Shown here: positions 1 to 8,781 of the stretch, in pieces
Layout: each line of letters begins with the position of its first letter
Numbering within the stretch: the first letter of the stretch is position 1
Origin: Serratia sarumanii
GTDB taxonomy: Bacteria > Pseudomonadota > Gammaproteobacteria > Enterobacterales > Enterobacteriaceae
Direction: 5' to 3'
NCBI RefSeq assembly: GCF_029962605.1
Contig: NZ_CP124750.1
Coordinates: 2,356,001 to 2,420,000 of the forward strand
DNA: 64,000 bases
Notes under the pieces: model-generated
Database searches by the model: none
What the model saw: the letters and a program-made list of their open reading frames with translations, nothing else
What the model was told of the DNA's origin: nothing
Program-made: the position numbers and the translations under genes

Positions 1-803
1 GCCCGATGCCCGCCGATAAAATCTTGATCAACACCCGGCCGCAGCAGCTTGAAAAGGCGATGGCGGCCAACAACCTGTCGCTGCCGTTGCCGACCTCGGT
101 GAACGCCTACCTGATCAATACCGGAAACAAGCTGGTTCTGGTCGATGCCGGCACCGGCGCGCTGCATGGCGAAACGCTGGGCAAAATGATGAAAAACCTG
201 AACGCTTCCGGCTATCAGGCGGAGCAGGTGGATGAGATTTATTTGACGCACCTGCATCCCGATCATGTGGGCGGGTTGATGGCGGACAAGCGTCTCGCCT
301 TCCCGAACGCCACCGTCTGGGTGGAAAAAGACGAAGTCGCCTTTTGGCTGAGCGAAGAGAAAAAACGGCAGGCGGAAGAGAAAGATAAACGTTTCTTCGA
401 TGCCGCCATCGCCTCACTGCAGCCTTACGTCACGGCGGGGAAACTGAAAACGTTCGAAGGCAATCAGGCGCTCACCCCGGGGATTTCGGCTATCGATACG
501 CGTGGGCACACGCCAGGGCACAGCGTGTTCGCCGTCGAAAGCAAAGGGAAAAAGATGGTGATTCTGGGGGATATAATCCACGTCGCCTCCGTGCAGTTTC
601 CCGATCCGAATGTCGCCATCGCCTATGATATCGACGTCCCCGCCGCCGTTGTGCAGCGCAAGCGGCTGTTCGATGACCTCGCGCAGCAAAGGGCGCTAGT
701 CGCAGGGGCGCATTTGTCCTTCCCGGGCCTTGGCTACATCAATAAACAGAGGAAAGGTTACGACTGGCAGCCGTTGAACTATGGCGCGATGAGTCCTCAT
801 TAA
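1..803 (+). CDS. MBL-fold metallohydrolase, 5' partial
   Basis: The reading frame is already open at the left edge, so the N-terminus, probably including a signal peptide, lies outside the window. The visible part starts at residues PMPADKI. It carries the metallo-beta-lactamase signature HLHPDHVGG (pattern HxHxDH) that binds the two metal ions, and later conserved segments DTRGHTPGHS and GDIIH that supply further metal ligands. Family knowledge points to a hydrolase of the lactonase/arylsulfatase-like MBL group. The substrate cannot be told from sequence. The methionine at position 6 gives a 265-aa product, which is short for the exported members, another reason to read the gene as 5'-truncated by the window. 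A strong terminator follows at 846-867. Confidence 0.85.
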   Translation, partial: PMPADKILINTRPQQLEKAMAANNLSLPLPTSVNAYLINTGNKLVLVDAGTGALHGETLGKMMKNLNASGYQAEQVDEIYLTHLHPDHVGGLMADKRLAFPNATVWVEKDEVAFWLSEEKKRQAEEKDKRFFDAAIASLQPYVTAGKLKTFEGNQALTPGISAIDTRGHTPGHSVFAVESKGKKMVILGDIIHVASVQFPDPNVAIAYDIDVPAAVVQRKRLFDDLAQQRALVAGAHLSFPGLGYINKQRKGYDWQPLNYGAMSPH

Positions 804-845
804 TCGGCATGAGAGCAAGGCAAGAAGGCAAATAAACAATGTGAA

Positions 846-867
846 GGGGCCAGGCGGCCCCTTTTTT
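846..867 (+). terminator. Rho-independent terminator
   Basis: A perfect 6-bp GC stem (GGGGCC, loop AGGC, GGCCCC) is followed directly by six T residues. It lies 43 bases after the MBL hydrolase stop and points along the plus strand. Confidence 0.85.
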
Positions 868-970
868 CTGACGTTCAGAAAGCCGCTTCCGTGCAGAGCG
901 CAGGGCTTTCACGCCGTACGTTGTGTGTTATTTTGGCCGCTGTGGATAACCGGCAATCGGGTAAAAGAGG

Positions 971-1786
971 ATGGGCAATTCGGCATTTATGCATCGTTTT
1001 GACGCATTGGGCGGGCTTGAACTGCTCGTCGCGGACTTTTCAGACCATCGGTTTGACGTGCATTGGCATGATACCTGGTCGATTGGCGTTGTCCTGCGCG
1101 GCGCCAATAACAACAGCGCTAAAGGCGATGCCGACGGTATCGTCAGCCGTGGGCAAGTCAGCCTCATCGCGCCGGGGCAGATGCATGCCGGGACGGTGCT
1201 GGGTGAAGAAGGATGCCATTATTTCATGTTTTATCCCAGCCACGAGATGCTGCTGGACGCGGCGGAAAACATGGAGATGCCTCTGCCGCCGGCAGTGAAG
1301 GGGAAGCGCATCGACCATGCGCCTTTCGCCACCCGGTTGTGTGAGGCCGCGACGGTATTGACCGCGGCGCAATCCAGCCGTTTCGACCGGGAGGTGGTCT
1401 GGAGCCACTGTGTGGCGGATCTGCTGGCGGTGTGCTCCCCGCGGCGCGCGTCATTGGCAGGCCCCGGCATCGCGCCGGGCTTGCGCAGGGCGAAAGAGTA
1501 TCTGCACGATAACCCGGCGCGGGAAGTGCGTCTGGAGAGGCTGGCGCAGGCCGCCGGTCTGTCCAGGTTTCACCTTTGCCGCCAGTTCTCGGCAACATTC
1601 GGCTTGTCGCCGAGCCGCTATCAGCGGCAGCTTAGGCTGCAGCAGGCGAAGGCCTTGCTATCCCGGGGCGGCGACATCGCGGAAATTGCCGTCGCCTGCG
1701 GGTTCGCCGATCAGTCGCACCTGGGCAGGGCGTTCAAGTCGAGTTACGGCGTGACGCCGCGCGGCTATCGCGATCGTTGCCTGTGA
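971..1786 (+). CDS. AraC-family transcriptional regulator
   Basis: 271 aa. The N-terminal half is a cupin-like sensor (residues about 10-120, with HWHDTWSIGVV and a PGQMHAG turn). The C-terminal 100 residues hold two helix-turn-helix motifs typical of AraC proteins: LERLAQAAGLSRFHLCRQF and IAEIAVACGFADQSHLGRAF. It lies 68 bases upstream of a LysE-type exporter on the same strand, a common regulator-exporter pairing, so it probably controls export of a small metabolite. The start at 971 has AGAGG almost touching the ATG. A second in-frame ATG at 989 is 18 bases from that purine-rich stretch, so the true start is uncertain by six codons. Confidence 0.9.
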   Translation: MGNSAFMHRFDALGGLELLVADFSDHRFDVHWHDTWSIGVVLRGANNNSAKGDADGIVSRGQVSLIAPGQMHAGTVLGEEGCHYFMFYPSHEMLLDAAENMEMPLPPAVKGKRIDHAPFATRLCEAATVLTAAQSSRFDREVVWSHCVADLLAVCSPRRASLAGPGIAPGLRRAKEYLHDNPAREVRLERLAQAAGLSRFHLCRQFSATFGLSPSRYQRQLRLQQAKALLSRGGDIAEIAVACGFADQSHLGRAFKSSYGVTPRGYRDRCL

Positions 1787-1853
1787 GCAATATCGTTCTA
1801 TCTCGCCGACTTACGGGGGCCGACAATACGCCTATTTACGACGCGAGAAAATC

Positions 1854-2486
1854 ATGGTCATCGAATTATCCACGCTGGGTTTATTTGCCCTTTCGGCCGC
1901 CGTCTTAACGCTTATTCCCGGCGCCGATATGCTTTGCGCACTGTCCAACGCCGTCAGCCAGGGAACGAAAGCGGGGCTGATTACCGTATTGGGGGCGGTG
2001 ACCGGGGTGATATGCCATATCTGTTTTGCGATTGTCGGCGTCACGGCGCTGATCGCCTCTTCGCCGCTGCTGTATCAGCTTTTCGTTATCGGCGGCGCGC
2101 TGTACATCATGTGGGTCGGGTTGGGCATTTTTACCCAGGCAAATGCGATTGGCCTGGAAAGCCACGGCGAGCGCAAAAGCCGCAAAAGGCTCTATTCGCA
2201 AGGATTCCTGACCAATCTGCTTAACCCCAAGGCCATTATTTTCATGCTGGCGTTTATTCCGCAGTTTATTCGGGTGGAGGCGGGCAGGCCGGGAATGCAG
2301 ATGCTGATATTAGGCATTGAACTCATCGTCATCATGTTTCTGATTGAAATTCCCCTGGTATTTCTGGCGGGAAAGATCGCGCTGAGGATAAAACGGCGTC
2401 CGGTCATCGGGATTTATATCAATAAATGCTTCGGTAGCGTCATTCTGTTATTAGCCTGCGCCATTTTGGCCGCGCGGTTATGCTAA
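1854..2486 (+). CDS. LysE/RhtB-family amino-acid exporter
   Basis: 210 aa, the usual length for the LysE/RhtB family of inner-membrane efflux carriers. The N-terminus shows the family signature around LTLIPGADMLCALSNAVSQG. The segment GFLTNLLNPKAIIFMLAFIPQF is the conserved NPK region that follows the third membrane segment. About six hydrophobic helices can be seen. Family members export amino acids or related metabolites by proton antiport. The actual substrate is unknown. The AraC gene just upstream is the likely regulator. Confidence 0.9.
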   Translation: MVIELSTLGLFALSAAVLTLIPGADMLCALSNAVSQGTKAGLITVLGAVTGVICHICFAIVGVTALIASSPLLYQLFVIGGALYIMWVGLGIFTQANAIGLESHGERKSRKRLYSQGFLTNLLNPKAIIFMLAFIPQFIRVEAGRPGMQMLILGIELIVIMFLIEIPLVFLAGKIALRIKRRPVIGIYINKCFGSVILLLACAILAARLC

Positions 2487-2613
2487 AAAATTAAATTCGC
2501 TTTTGGGCAAGGTTGTTCGATCGATAAGGTTTTATGTTCGCCCCGCTATGCTGCACGGCGAGCATTTACCGTAATCTTCTCTCGAGTTTCACAAACACTG
2601 AGGAGAATGACTA

Positions 2614-3363
2614 ATGAAACGCTTTGAAAATAAAGTTGCCCTGGTGACGGGCAGTTCAAAGGGAATTGGCGCAGCCATTGCTAAACGCCTGGCGGCGGAA
2701 GGCGCCGTGGTTTTCATTAACTATTCCCGCGGGCGTGAAGATGCCAACCGGTTGGTTAAAGAGATCAATGAGCAGGGCGGCGTCGCTTTTCCGCTGCAGG
2801 CCAATGTCGGCATTGAGGCCGAAGTCAACGGCCTGATGCAAAACATTGTCGAGCAGTATGGTCGCCTGGACGTGCTGGTCAATAACGCCGGGGTTTATGC
2901 CACCAATAGCCTGGAAGCCTTCAGCGACGCGGAATATGAAAGGCACTTCAATTTAAATGTCAAAGGGCTGATTTATTGCTGCAAGGCGGCGGTCGCCGCT
3001 ATGCCTGAATCGGGCGGCAGCATTGTCAATATCAGCTCCAGCGTGACCTCGTTTACGCCGGCCAATTCGCTGGTTTATACCGCTTCCAAAGCCGCGGTGG
3101 ACTCGATCACCAAGACGCTGGCCAACGAGCTTGGCGGGCGCAAGATCCGGGTCAATGCGGTCAATCCTGGCTTGGTCATCACGGAAGGCGTACATGACAG
3201 CGGCTTTTTCGATACCGATTTCAAAACGCACATTGAATCCATCACCCCGCTGGGGCGCATCGGCACACCGGAGGATATCGCCCCGGCCGTGGCCTATCTC
3301 GCCTCTGACGAGGCGGGTTGGGTGACCGGTGAGAGCCTGATCGTCGGCGGCGGTTTGCATTAA
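2614..3363 (+). CDS. SDR-family oxidoreductase (FabG-like)
   Basis: 249 aa classical short-chain dehydrogenase/reductase. Visible elements are the Rossmann cofactor motif VTGSSKGIG (residues 11-19), NNAG (90-93), the structural Asn in NLNVKG (about 115) and the catalytic Ser-Tyr-Lys set (S142/143, Y155, K159 in YTASK). It is FabG-like, but a paralogue outside the fatty-acid gene cluster. A good ribosome binding site (GAGGAGAATGACT) precedes the ATG. The aldehyde dehydrogenase gene starts 22 bases after its stop, so the two are almost certainly co-transcribed and may act in series on an alcohol/aldehyde substrate. Confidence 0.92.
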   Translation: MKRFENKVALVTGSSKGIGAAIAKRLAAEGAVVFINYSRGREDANRLVKEINEQGGVAFPLQANVGIEAEVNGLMQNIVEQYGRLDVLVNNAGVYATNSLEAFSDAEYERHFNLNVKGLIYCCKAAVAAMPESGGSIVNISSSVTSFTPANSLVYTASKAAVDSITKTLANELGGRKIRVNAVNPGLVITEGVHDSGFFDTDFKTHIESITPLGRIGTPEDIAPAVAYLASDEAGWVTGESLIVGGGLH

Positions 3364-3385
3364 TTTAGCGAAGAATGGAACAGAA

Positions 3386-4849
3386 ATGACATTAGACAAA
3401 GCCTACGGGCCACTGATTAACGGCGTATTCGAACTGGATGGCACGGACATTCATCCCGTTATTTCCCCCTCGAGCGGGGAGCGCCTGGCGGATTTGCACT
3501 ACTGCAACGAACGGGACGTCGAGCGCGCCGTGTTGGCGGCGGAAGCGGCTTTCCCCGCCTGGAAGGCATTAGGGCAGCAGGCCCGCGCTCGCCTGGTGGC
3601 GCAGCTGGCGGATGTGCTGGAAAGCGATCTGGAAAGAATGGCGCAAATCGACGCGCGGGATGTGGGCCGCTGTATCAGCGAAGTGCGCCGCGATTATCAA
3701 ACGGCGGTCAGACACTATCGCTATTTCGCCGCGGTTGTCATGGGGCACGAAGACAGCGGCAGAAGCATCGCGGACGGCTACAGCCTGGCGAAACGCGAGC
3801 CGCTCGGCGTCTGCGGGCAAATTATTCCCTGGAATGCGCCGGCGATCATGGCGGCGTTCAAGCTGGCACCGGCGCTGGTGACCGGCAACACTGTGGTGCT
3901 GAAGGCCGATGAAAACGCCTCGCTCTCCACGCTGGAGCTGGGCAAGATGATCGCCAATATTTTCCCTGCCGGCGTCGTCAACATCATTACCGGGCTCGGG
4001 AGCGTGGCGGGGGCGGCACTGACCGGCAACCGCAAGGTGCGCAAGCTTTCGTTCACCGGCAGCACGGAGGTGGGCAAGCGGGTGGCCAAGGCCGCCGCGG
4101 AGCGGCTGGTGCCCGTCACGCTGGAGCTGGGCGGGAAGAGCCCCAATATTGTGTTCCCGGACATCGAAGACCTGGACGCGGTGGTGGACAACGTGACCTT
4201 TGCCGCCATCCACAATAACGGTCAGTCCTGCCTGGCGGGCACCCGGCTGTTCGTTCACGCGGACATTTACGACCGTTTCAGCGCCAAACTGGTGACGGCT
4301 TTCGAACGGGTGCGCGTCGGTTCACCGCTGGCCGAGCAATCCCGGGTCAGCTGCCTGGTTTCTGAGAAGCAGGGCGAGCGGGTGCTGGCTTATATTCGGA
4401 CCGGCCTCGAGGAGGGCGCTACCCTGCTGACCGGCGGCAAACGCCGCGCCGTTGCCGGCTGCGAGCACGGCTACTTCATTGAGCCGACGATTTTTGCTGC
4501 GGAAAATGGCATGCGCATTTGTCAGGAAGAAATTTTCGGGCCGGTGCTGACGCTGATCAAATGGTCAGACTACGACGAGATGATCGCCCAGGCTAACGAC
4601 AGCGAATATGGGCTGGCGTCGGGGATTTACACCCGCAGCCTGAAAAACGCCCTGGCGACCGCAGACCGGCTGGAGGCCGGGTCCGTGTGGATCAACCGCT
4701 ATTCAAACATTACCGATGGCACCGCGTTTGGCGGTTACAAGAACAGCGGGATCGGCCGCGAGTTCTGCAAAGAAACGCTCAATGCCTACACGCAAATAAA
4801 AACCATCACGCTGCAGACGGATCTGCCCGCGGCCTGGTTTGCAGAATAA
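3386..4849 (+). CDS. Aldehyde dehydrogenase family protein
   Basis: 487 aa NAD(P)-dependent aldehyde dehydrogenase of the common tetrameric type. The proton-accepting glutamate is in LELGGKSPN (E247) and the catalytic cysteine in NNGQSCLAGTR (C282). The cofactor motif FTGSTEVG precedes them. It oxidises an aldehyde to the carboxylate. It is the second gene of an SDR-ALDH pair and converges on an AraC-family regulator (4889-5803) that may control the pair. The substrate is not identifiable from sequence. Confidence 0.92.
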   Translation: MTLDKAYGPLINGVFELDGTDIHPVISPSSGERLADLHYCNERDVERAVLAAEAAFPAWKALGQQARARLVAQLADVLESDLERMAQIDARDVGRCISEVRRDYQTAVRHYRYFAAVVMGHEDSGRSIADGYSLAKREPLGVCGQIIPWNAPAIMAAFKLAPALVTGNTVVLKADENASLSTLELGKMIANIFPAGVVNIITGLGSVAGAALTGNRKVRKLSFTGSTEVGKRVAKAAAERLVPVTLELGGKSPNIVFPDIEDLDAVVDNVTFAAIHNNGQSCLAGTRLFVHADIYDRFSAKLVTAFERVRVGSPLAEQSRVSCLVSEKQGERVLAYIRTGLEEGATLLTGGKRRAVAGCEHGYFIEPTIFAAENGMRICQEEIFGPVLTLIKWSDYDEMIAQANDSEYGLASGIYTRSLKNALATADRLEAGSVWINRYSNITDGTAFGGYKNSGIGREFCKETLNAYTQIKTITLQTDLPAAWFAE

Positions 4850-4888
4850 GGACAAGACCGGCACAGGGATGAGCCGCCGTCGGCCGCT

Positions 4889-5803
4889 TCAGGAAATATG
4901 GCTGCCGATATAACTCCTTGGCGACGCGCCCATGCTTTTTTTGAACGCGGTGCTGAAGGCGCTTTCCGATTCATATCCCAGGTCAAAGGCGATCTGGGAT
5001 ATTTTTTCTTTATTGGCGACCATTCGCTCAATGGCCAGGCTAAAACGCCAGATGCGAATGTATTCGTTGACGCTGTAGCCGGCCAGCTTTCTGAAGCGGG
5101 TGGTGAAGGCGGTGCGCGACATGCCGGCCACGCCGGCGAGCTCGTCCAGGCGCCATTTCCTGCCCGGCTGGTCGTGTATGCGGGTCAGCGCCAGGCCGAT
5201 ATGTTTGTCCGCCATCGCGTAAAACCAGCCCTCGCCGCGGACGAGCGCGCCGGAAGAGAGCAGCATGCGCAGCGCCTGCGTCAAAATGATCTGCAGCAGA
5301 TGCTCGGTGATGAGCTCACTGCCCGGGCCGGGATTTTCTATCTCCGACGAGAGACGGCTCAGGAAATCCTTGATGCCGGCGTTCTCCTCCCGCTGCGTTT
5401 TGATCACGATGGGTTCGGGCAGGCTGGTGATAAAGCGGAAGGTATCGTTGATCTGAAAGACGAAGCGGCAACCCACAAAGGAGAAATCGCACCCGCCGTT
5501 GCTGAAGCAGGAAGAGCGGTCTTTCATCACGTGAATTTTTGTTATATCGATGGCCGGCGCATTAGGGTTATCAAAAATGCTGAATTCGCGCCCGCTGGAT
5601 AAGATCAGCACATCGCCTTGTTCAATCGGGTAACTATTGGCGTCGCCCGCCAATTTAATGAAAAAAGATCCGCGCTTGGCGATATAAATTTTCATCCCGG
5701 AATAGTCGGGAAACAGCGCTTTGGTATTGGCGCTCATGTCAAACGTCACAATTTTCTGGCTGCTGATTTTTAGCCTGGAAACAATATCGGATAACGGATC
5801 CAT
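4889..5803 (-). CDS. AraC-family transcriptional regulator
   Basis: 304 aa. The N-terminal about 190 residues form a cupin-like ligand-binding region containing a cysteine pair in SSCFSNGGCDF. The C-terminal 100 residues carry the two AraC helix-turn-helix motifs (LDELAGVAGMSRTAFTTRF and ISQIAFDLGYESESAFSTAF) and the closing GASPRSYI. It sits between the SDR-ALDH pair and a divergent MFS transporter. By analogy with AraC-type detoxification loci it may respond to a reactive electrophile or aldehyde and control either neighbour. That is inference. AGCAGGT upstream of the ATG at 5803 supports the start. Confidence 0.9.
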   Translation of the reverse strand: MDPLSDIVSRLKISSQKIVTFDMSANTKALFPDYSGMKIYIAKRGSFFIKLAGDANSYPIEQGDVLILSSGREFSIFDNPNAPAIDITKIHVMKDRSSCFSNGGCDFSFVGCRFVFQINDTFRFITSLPEPIVIKTQREENAGIKDFLSRLSSEIENPGPGSELITEHLLQIILTQALRMLLSSGALVRGEGWFYAMADKHIGLALTRIHDQPGRKWRLDELAGVAGMSRTAFTTRFRKLAGYSVNEYIRIWRFSLAIERMVANKEKISQIAFDLGYESESAFSTAFKKSMGASPRSYIGSHIS

Positions 5804-6028
5804 TATTACCTGCTTGTTTGATGCGTTTACTGTTGAGCATAGTCGCTATTGCGCCAGCGTTATGCACGATCCCGACAGTGCGGCGAGATGAACGCATTAT
5901 GGGTGAGGCGCCAGCCGGTGTACAGGCTAACCCGCCGTCCTGTCCGAATGATAAGAAAAAAAGTGCGAACGCGAAAGTTCGCGATCCGGCCGGGTGCTAC
6001 GATCGGTATTTTCCATGATGGTGGCATA

Positions 6029-7231
6029 ATGACTTCTGACCAGACAAACCGCAGCCAGGTGAGCCTATTGGCGGCGTTGACGATCGCTTTATTTTTTATC
6101 TTGTTGAACAGCGGCTCCCCCACGCCGTTATATCCCCTCTATCAAGAAACCCTTGATCTGAGCAATATTGACCTGACCTTCATTTTCTCTTCCTACGGGT
6201 TTGGCGTATTGCTGGCCTTGTTTTTATCACGCAGGCTCACCATCACCGATAAAAATGCCCGGTTGCTGGTGGTGGTGTCGCTGATGGTGGTGGTGGTGCC
6301 AACGCTGTGTTTTTCCTTTGCTCGTTCTTTGCAGGCGCTGTGCCTGTTCAGGTTTATTTCCGGGTTAGGGGCCGGTACGGCCACGGCCATCATCAACATC
6401 CTGTTGATTAACGTCAGCCGCGGCGACAGCGCCAAACGCGCCGCGCTGTTGGGCAGCTTGGCTTTGGTGACCGGCCTGGCGCTGGGCCCGGTGATCAGCA
6501 GCGTTTACGCCCAGTTGGCGTTTTACCCGCTCACTTCGCCGGCGGTGACCATCGCCGCGTTGGTTTTCCTCTCCGCGATCGCCATCGTCCTGCTTTGGCC
6601 GAAGAAGGGATTGCCTACCCTCGGCGTTGCGGACACGAAAACGGCAGAAAAGGGCGCCGGTTTTAGCCAACCGCTGTTCTATCTGCTTGCGCTGTGCGTG
6701 TTTATCTCCTGGTCATACGCCGCGCTGATCCTGTCGTTGGGGCCGACGGCCGCGATCCAGGTCTTCGGGCTTCAGTCACCCGCGGGCTTTGGCTATATCG
6801 CCACCGGTTATTTACTGGTGGCCGGCGTGGTGCAGTTCACGATCCCGCGTTTTCTGAAGCCTGAGTTTTCTTTGGTGTTAGGGCTGATTGCGCAGGTTTT
6901 CTCCATGGTGATGATGACCATGGCGCTCGAAAGCAGTTCTGTGGCCAGCGCGGCGGTGAGTCTGGTGCTGTCCGGCTTCTCGTACGGCGCGGTTTTTGTG
7001 GGCGGTGCCATCCTGGTCAATAAGCTCTCTCTTGCGGCGCCAGGGTGGAACGCGGTGTCGAAGTTTTACTTTATCGTCTATTTGTTCAATATCATGCCGC
7101 CGGCCGCAGGTTGGCTGGCGGATAAAATAGGGGTAGTGAGCGCCTTGTTCGCCGCCATTGTCCTTTTTATGGCGATATACATCGCCTTTGCCGTGCTGGC
7201 GCTGTGGGTGCTGTTGCTGAGAAAGGCCTGA
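6029..7231 (+). CDS. MFS transporter
   Basis: 400 aa with about twelve hydrophobic segments and a central polar loop near residues 190-210, the normal architecture of a major facilitator drug/metabolite transporter. The open frame runs back to 5849, but the first 60 residues are arginine-rich and lack membrane character. The start at 6029, just before the polar leader TSDQTNRSQ and the first helix, fits the family length. The ribosome binding site is weak. It is divergent from the AraC gene, which is a candidate regulator. The substrate is unknown. Confidence 0.85.
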   Translation: MTSDQTNRSQVSLLAALTIALFFILLNSGSPTPLYPLYQETLDLSNIDLTFIFSSYGFGVLLALFLSRRLTITDKNARLLVVVSLMVVVVPTLCFSFARSLQALCLFRFISGLGAGTATAIINILLINVSRGDSAKRAALLGSLALVTGLALGPVISSVYAQLAFYPLTSPAVTIAALVFLSAIAIVLLWPKKGLPTLGVADTKTAEKGAGFSQPLFYLLALCVFISWSYAALILSLGPTAAIQVFGLQSPAGFGYIATGYLLVAGVVQFTIPRFLKPEFSLVLGLIAQVFSMVMMTMALESSSVASAAVSLVLSGFSYGAVFVGGAILVNKLSLAAPGWNAVSKFYFIVYLFNIMPPAAGWLADKIGVVSALFAAIVLFMAIYIAFAVLALWVLLLRKA

Positions 7232-7725
7232 CGTTCCCAGCGTTGGGGAAGGGCTTTACAAGCCCCCCTGGCTTCCATAAGCTTGGCGGCGTGTTTTGGC
7301 GCTGATTGCTGGCGATTACCGCGCATAACAGCGGCTGCCCGGCGACTCTGCTTTAACACGCCATGTTTTACATAGGTTCAGGTAAGAGAACGGCCCCATC
7401 GATGATTGCCGGCGCCCACGGAAATCGGGCGTTGCAGTGAGGATGGGGTGATGCCGTGTCGGCTTCGGTGATGAGAGGTGTGTCCGCCTTCACCGGTTGC
7501 CGCATGCATAGGTTACTGACCTGTTGATGAATTTTTGGATGGCCTGCCGTCTGACTCATTACAGGATTAACATATTGTGATGCTTACCCTAGATCATTCC
7601 TCGTCTCACCGCGTTTTTTACCGCATTCACTCCTCCTTCAACGAGGCCTTCGCACCCATGCCGTCACTCACGGTGCGCGAAAACGTGCTCGTTGGCCTGC
7701 ATAAATAACCCTTGGGAGCCATTTT
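7232..7725. other. Long intergenic region before the nucleoside operon
   Basis: Nearly 500 bases separate the MFS gene from the adenosine deaminase gene. I see a weak hairpin (GGGCTT, loop TAC, AAGCCC at 7251-7265) without a T-run, which could end the MFS transcript, and a 42-codon open frame at 7580-7708 described separately. A 63-aa minus-strand frame at 7368-7559 has no recognisable domain. The region probably holds the promoter of the deaminase operon. Confidence 0.5.
7580..7708 (+). pseudogene. 42-codon ORF, possible ABC ATPase remnant or leader
   Basis: An ATG frame of 42 codons ends 17 bases before the deaminase start. Its last third (PSLTVRENVLVGLHK) resembles the segment after the Q-loop in LivG-type ABC transporter ATPases, where TVxENVLVG is common. 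The first two thirds do not look like that family, and Walker motifs are absent. It may be the relic of a nucleoside/amino-acid ABC transporter once next to the salvage genes, or a short translated leader. The resemblance is short and may be chance. Confidence 0.25.
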
Positions 7726-8781
7726 ATGGAATGGAATGTAAACCAAACCACGCTCTCTCGAGCGCAGATGGTTTCCCTGCCGAAGGCGGAAGTGCATGTG
7801 CATCTGGAGGGCTGCTTTGAGCCGGAACAGCTCTCGGCCTGGGCGTTATCCTCGGGGATACCGATGCCCAGAAAGCAGGACGAGCTGCTGAATTTTAACG
7901 GGCTTGCCGACTTTCTCGATTTCCTCGATTGGTCCTGCAGCCTGGTGAGCAGCCGTGAACGCCTGGCGCAGTTAAGCTACTCCTATGCACAACGGCTGTC
8001 GCGGGATGGTGGGCTGTACGCCGATCTGATTTTCAACCCGACCCATTGGAAAGCGTGGCGCGGCAGGCTCGGTGACATGATCGACGCGATTGACGCCGGT
8101 TTGCGCGCGGCCGAAGAAGATGGATTGGCGTCCGTTGGGCTGTGCGTCAGTTTGCTCTGCCGGCAAACCGCCGCCGAGGCGAGTGAGCTGGTGGATTTTT
8201 TAACCGCGCTGCGGCACCCCAGAGTGGTCGCGCTGTCCGTCGATGGCAATGAGGCCGTCACCAAAGGCAGCGGTGCGCGTTTCGCGCAGGCTTTCGCCCA
8301 GGCGGGCAGGGCCGGGTTGAAGCGAACCGTGCATGCCGGGGAGTCGAGCGGCGCAGAGGGCGTGCGCGACGCCATCTTGCTGCTGGGGGCCGACCGCATC
8401 GATCACGGCGTTCGGGCGATAGACGACCCGGCCGTCGTGGAACTGTTGGCTGAACGGCGTATCCCCATCGGCGTATGCCTGACCTCGAACATCAAACTGG
8501 GCGTCTATCCCGGCTACGCGGAGCATCCGCTGCGCCGGCTGCGGGATGCCGGGGTCATCGCGACCATCAATACCGACGACCCGGTCTTATTGCACACCAC
8601 GTTGGTGGATGAATATCTGATCTGTCAGAGCGAATTTGCATTTTCCACCCAGGATATCGTCGATGTGGCCCTGAATGCTTTTGCCGCCAGTTTCGCCGGC
8701 GACGAGGCAAAAAAGGAGTATCGAAAGAAAATGGCCCCTTGGGTTGCTTCTCTTAATACAGAAAATGGAGACAAGCGGTGA
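7726..8781 (+). CDS. Adenosine deaminase family protein
   Basis: 351 aa metal-dependent amidohydrolase of the adenosine/AMP deaminase family. Zinc and catalytic motifs are all present: HVHLEG (H24, H26), HAGE (H203, E206), RIDHG (H227) and TDDP (D284, D285). It is expected to convert adenosine or a related aminopurine nucleoside to the keto form. GGGAG seven bases before the ATG supports the start. Its stop codon overlaps the GTG start of the nucleoside hydrolase gene, so the two enzymes are translationally coupled and probably act in sequence: deamination, then cleavage of the N-glycosidic bond. It is a second-type family member rather than clearly the housekeeping Add. Confidence 0.88.
   Translation: MEWNVNQTTLSRAQMVSLPKAEVHVHLEGCFEPEQLSAWALSSGIPMPRKQDELLNFNGLADFLDFLDWSCSLVSSRERLAQLSYSYAQRLSRDGGLYADLIFNPTHWKAWRGRLGDMIDAIDAGLRAAEEDGLASVGLCVSLLCRQTAAEASELVDFLTALRHPRVVALSVDGNEAVTKGSGARFAQAFAQAGRAGLKRTVHAGESSGAEGVRDAILLLGADRIDHGVRAIDDPAVVELLAERRIPIGVCLTSNIKLGVYPGYAEHPLRRLRDAGVIATINTDDPVLLHTTLVDEYLICQSEFAFSTQDIVDVALNAFAASFAGDEAKKEYRKKMAPWVASLNTENGDKR

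Noticed and set aside
5818..6018. Small plus-strand frame between the AraC and MFS genes.
   Set aside because: No homology or ribosome binding site; the region is more likely the divergent promoter.
6260..6302. Runs of GGTGGT resembling a microsatellite.
   Set aside because: They code for valines in a membrane helix of the MFS protein and are too short and irregular for a slippage locus.
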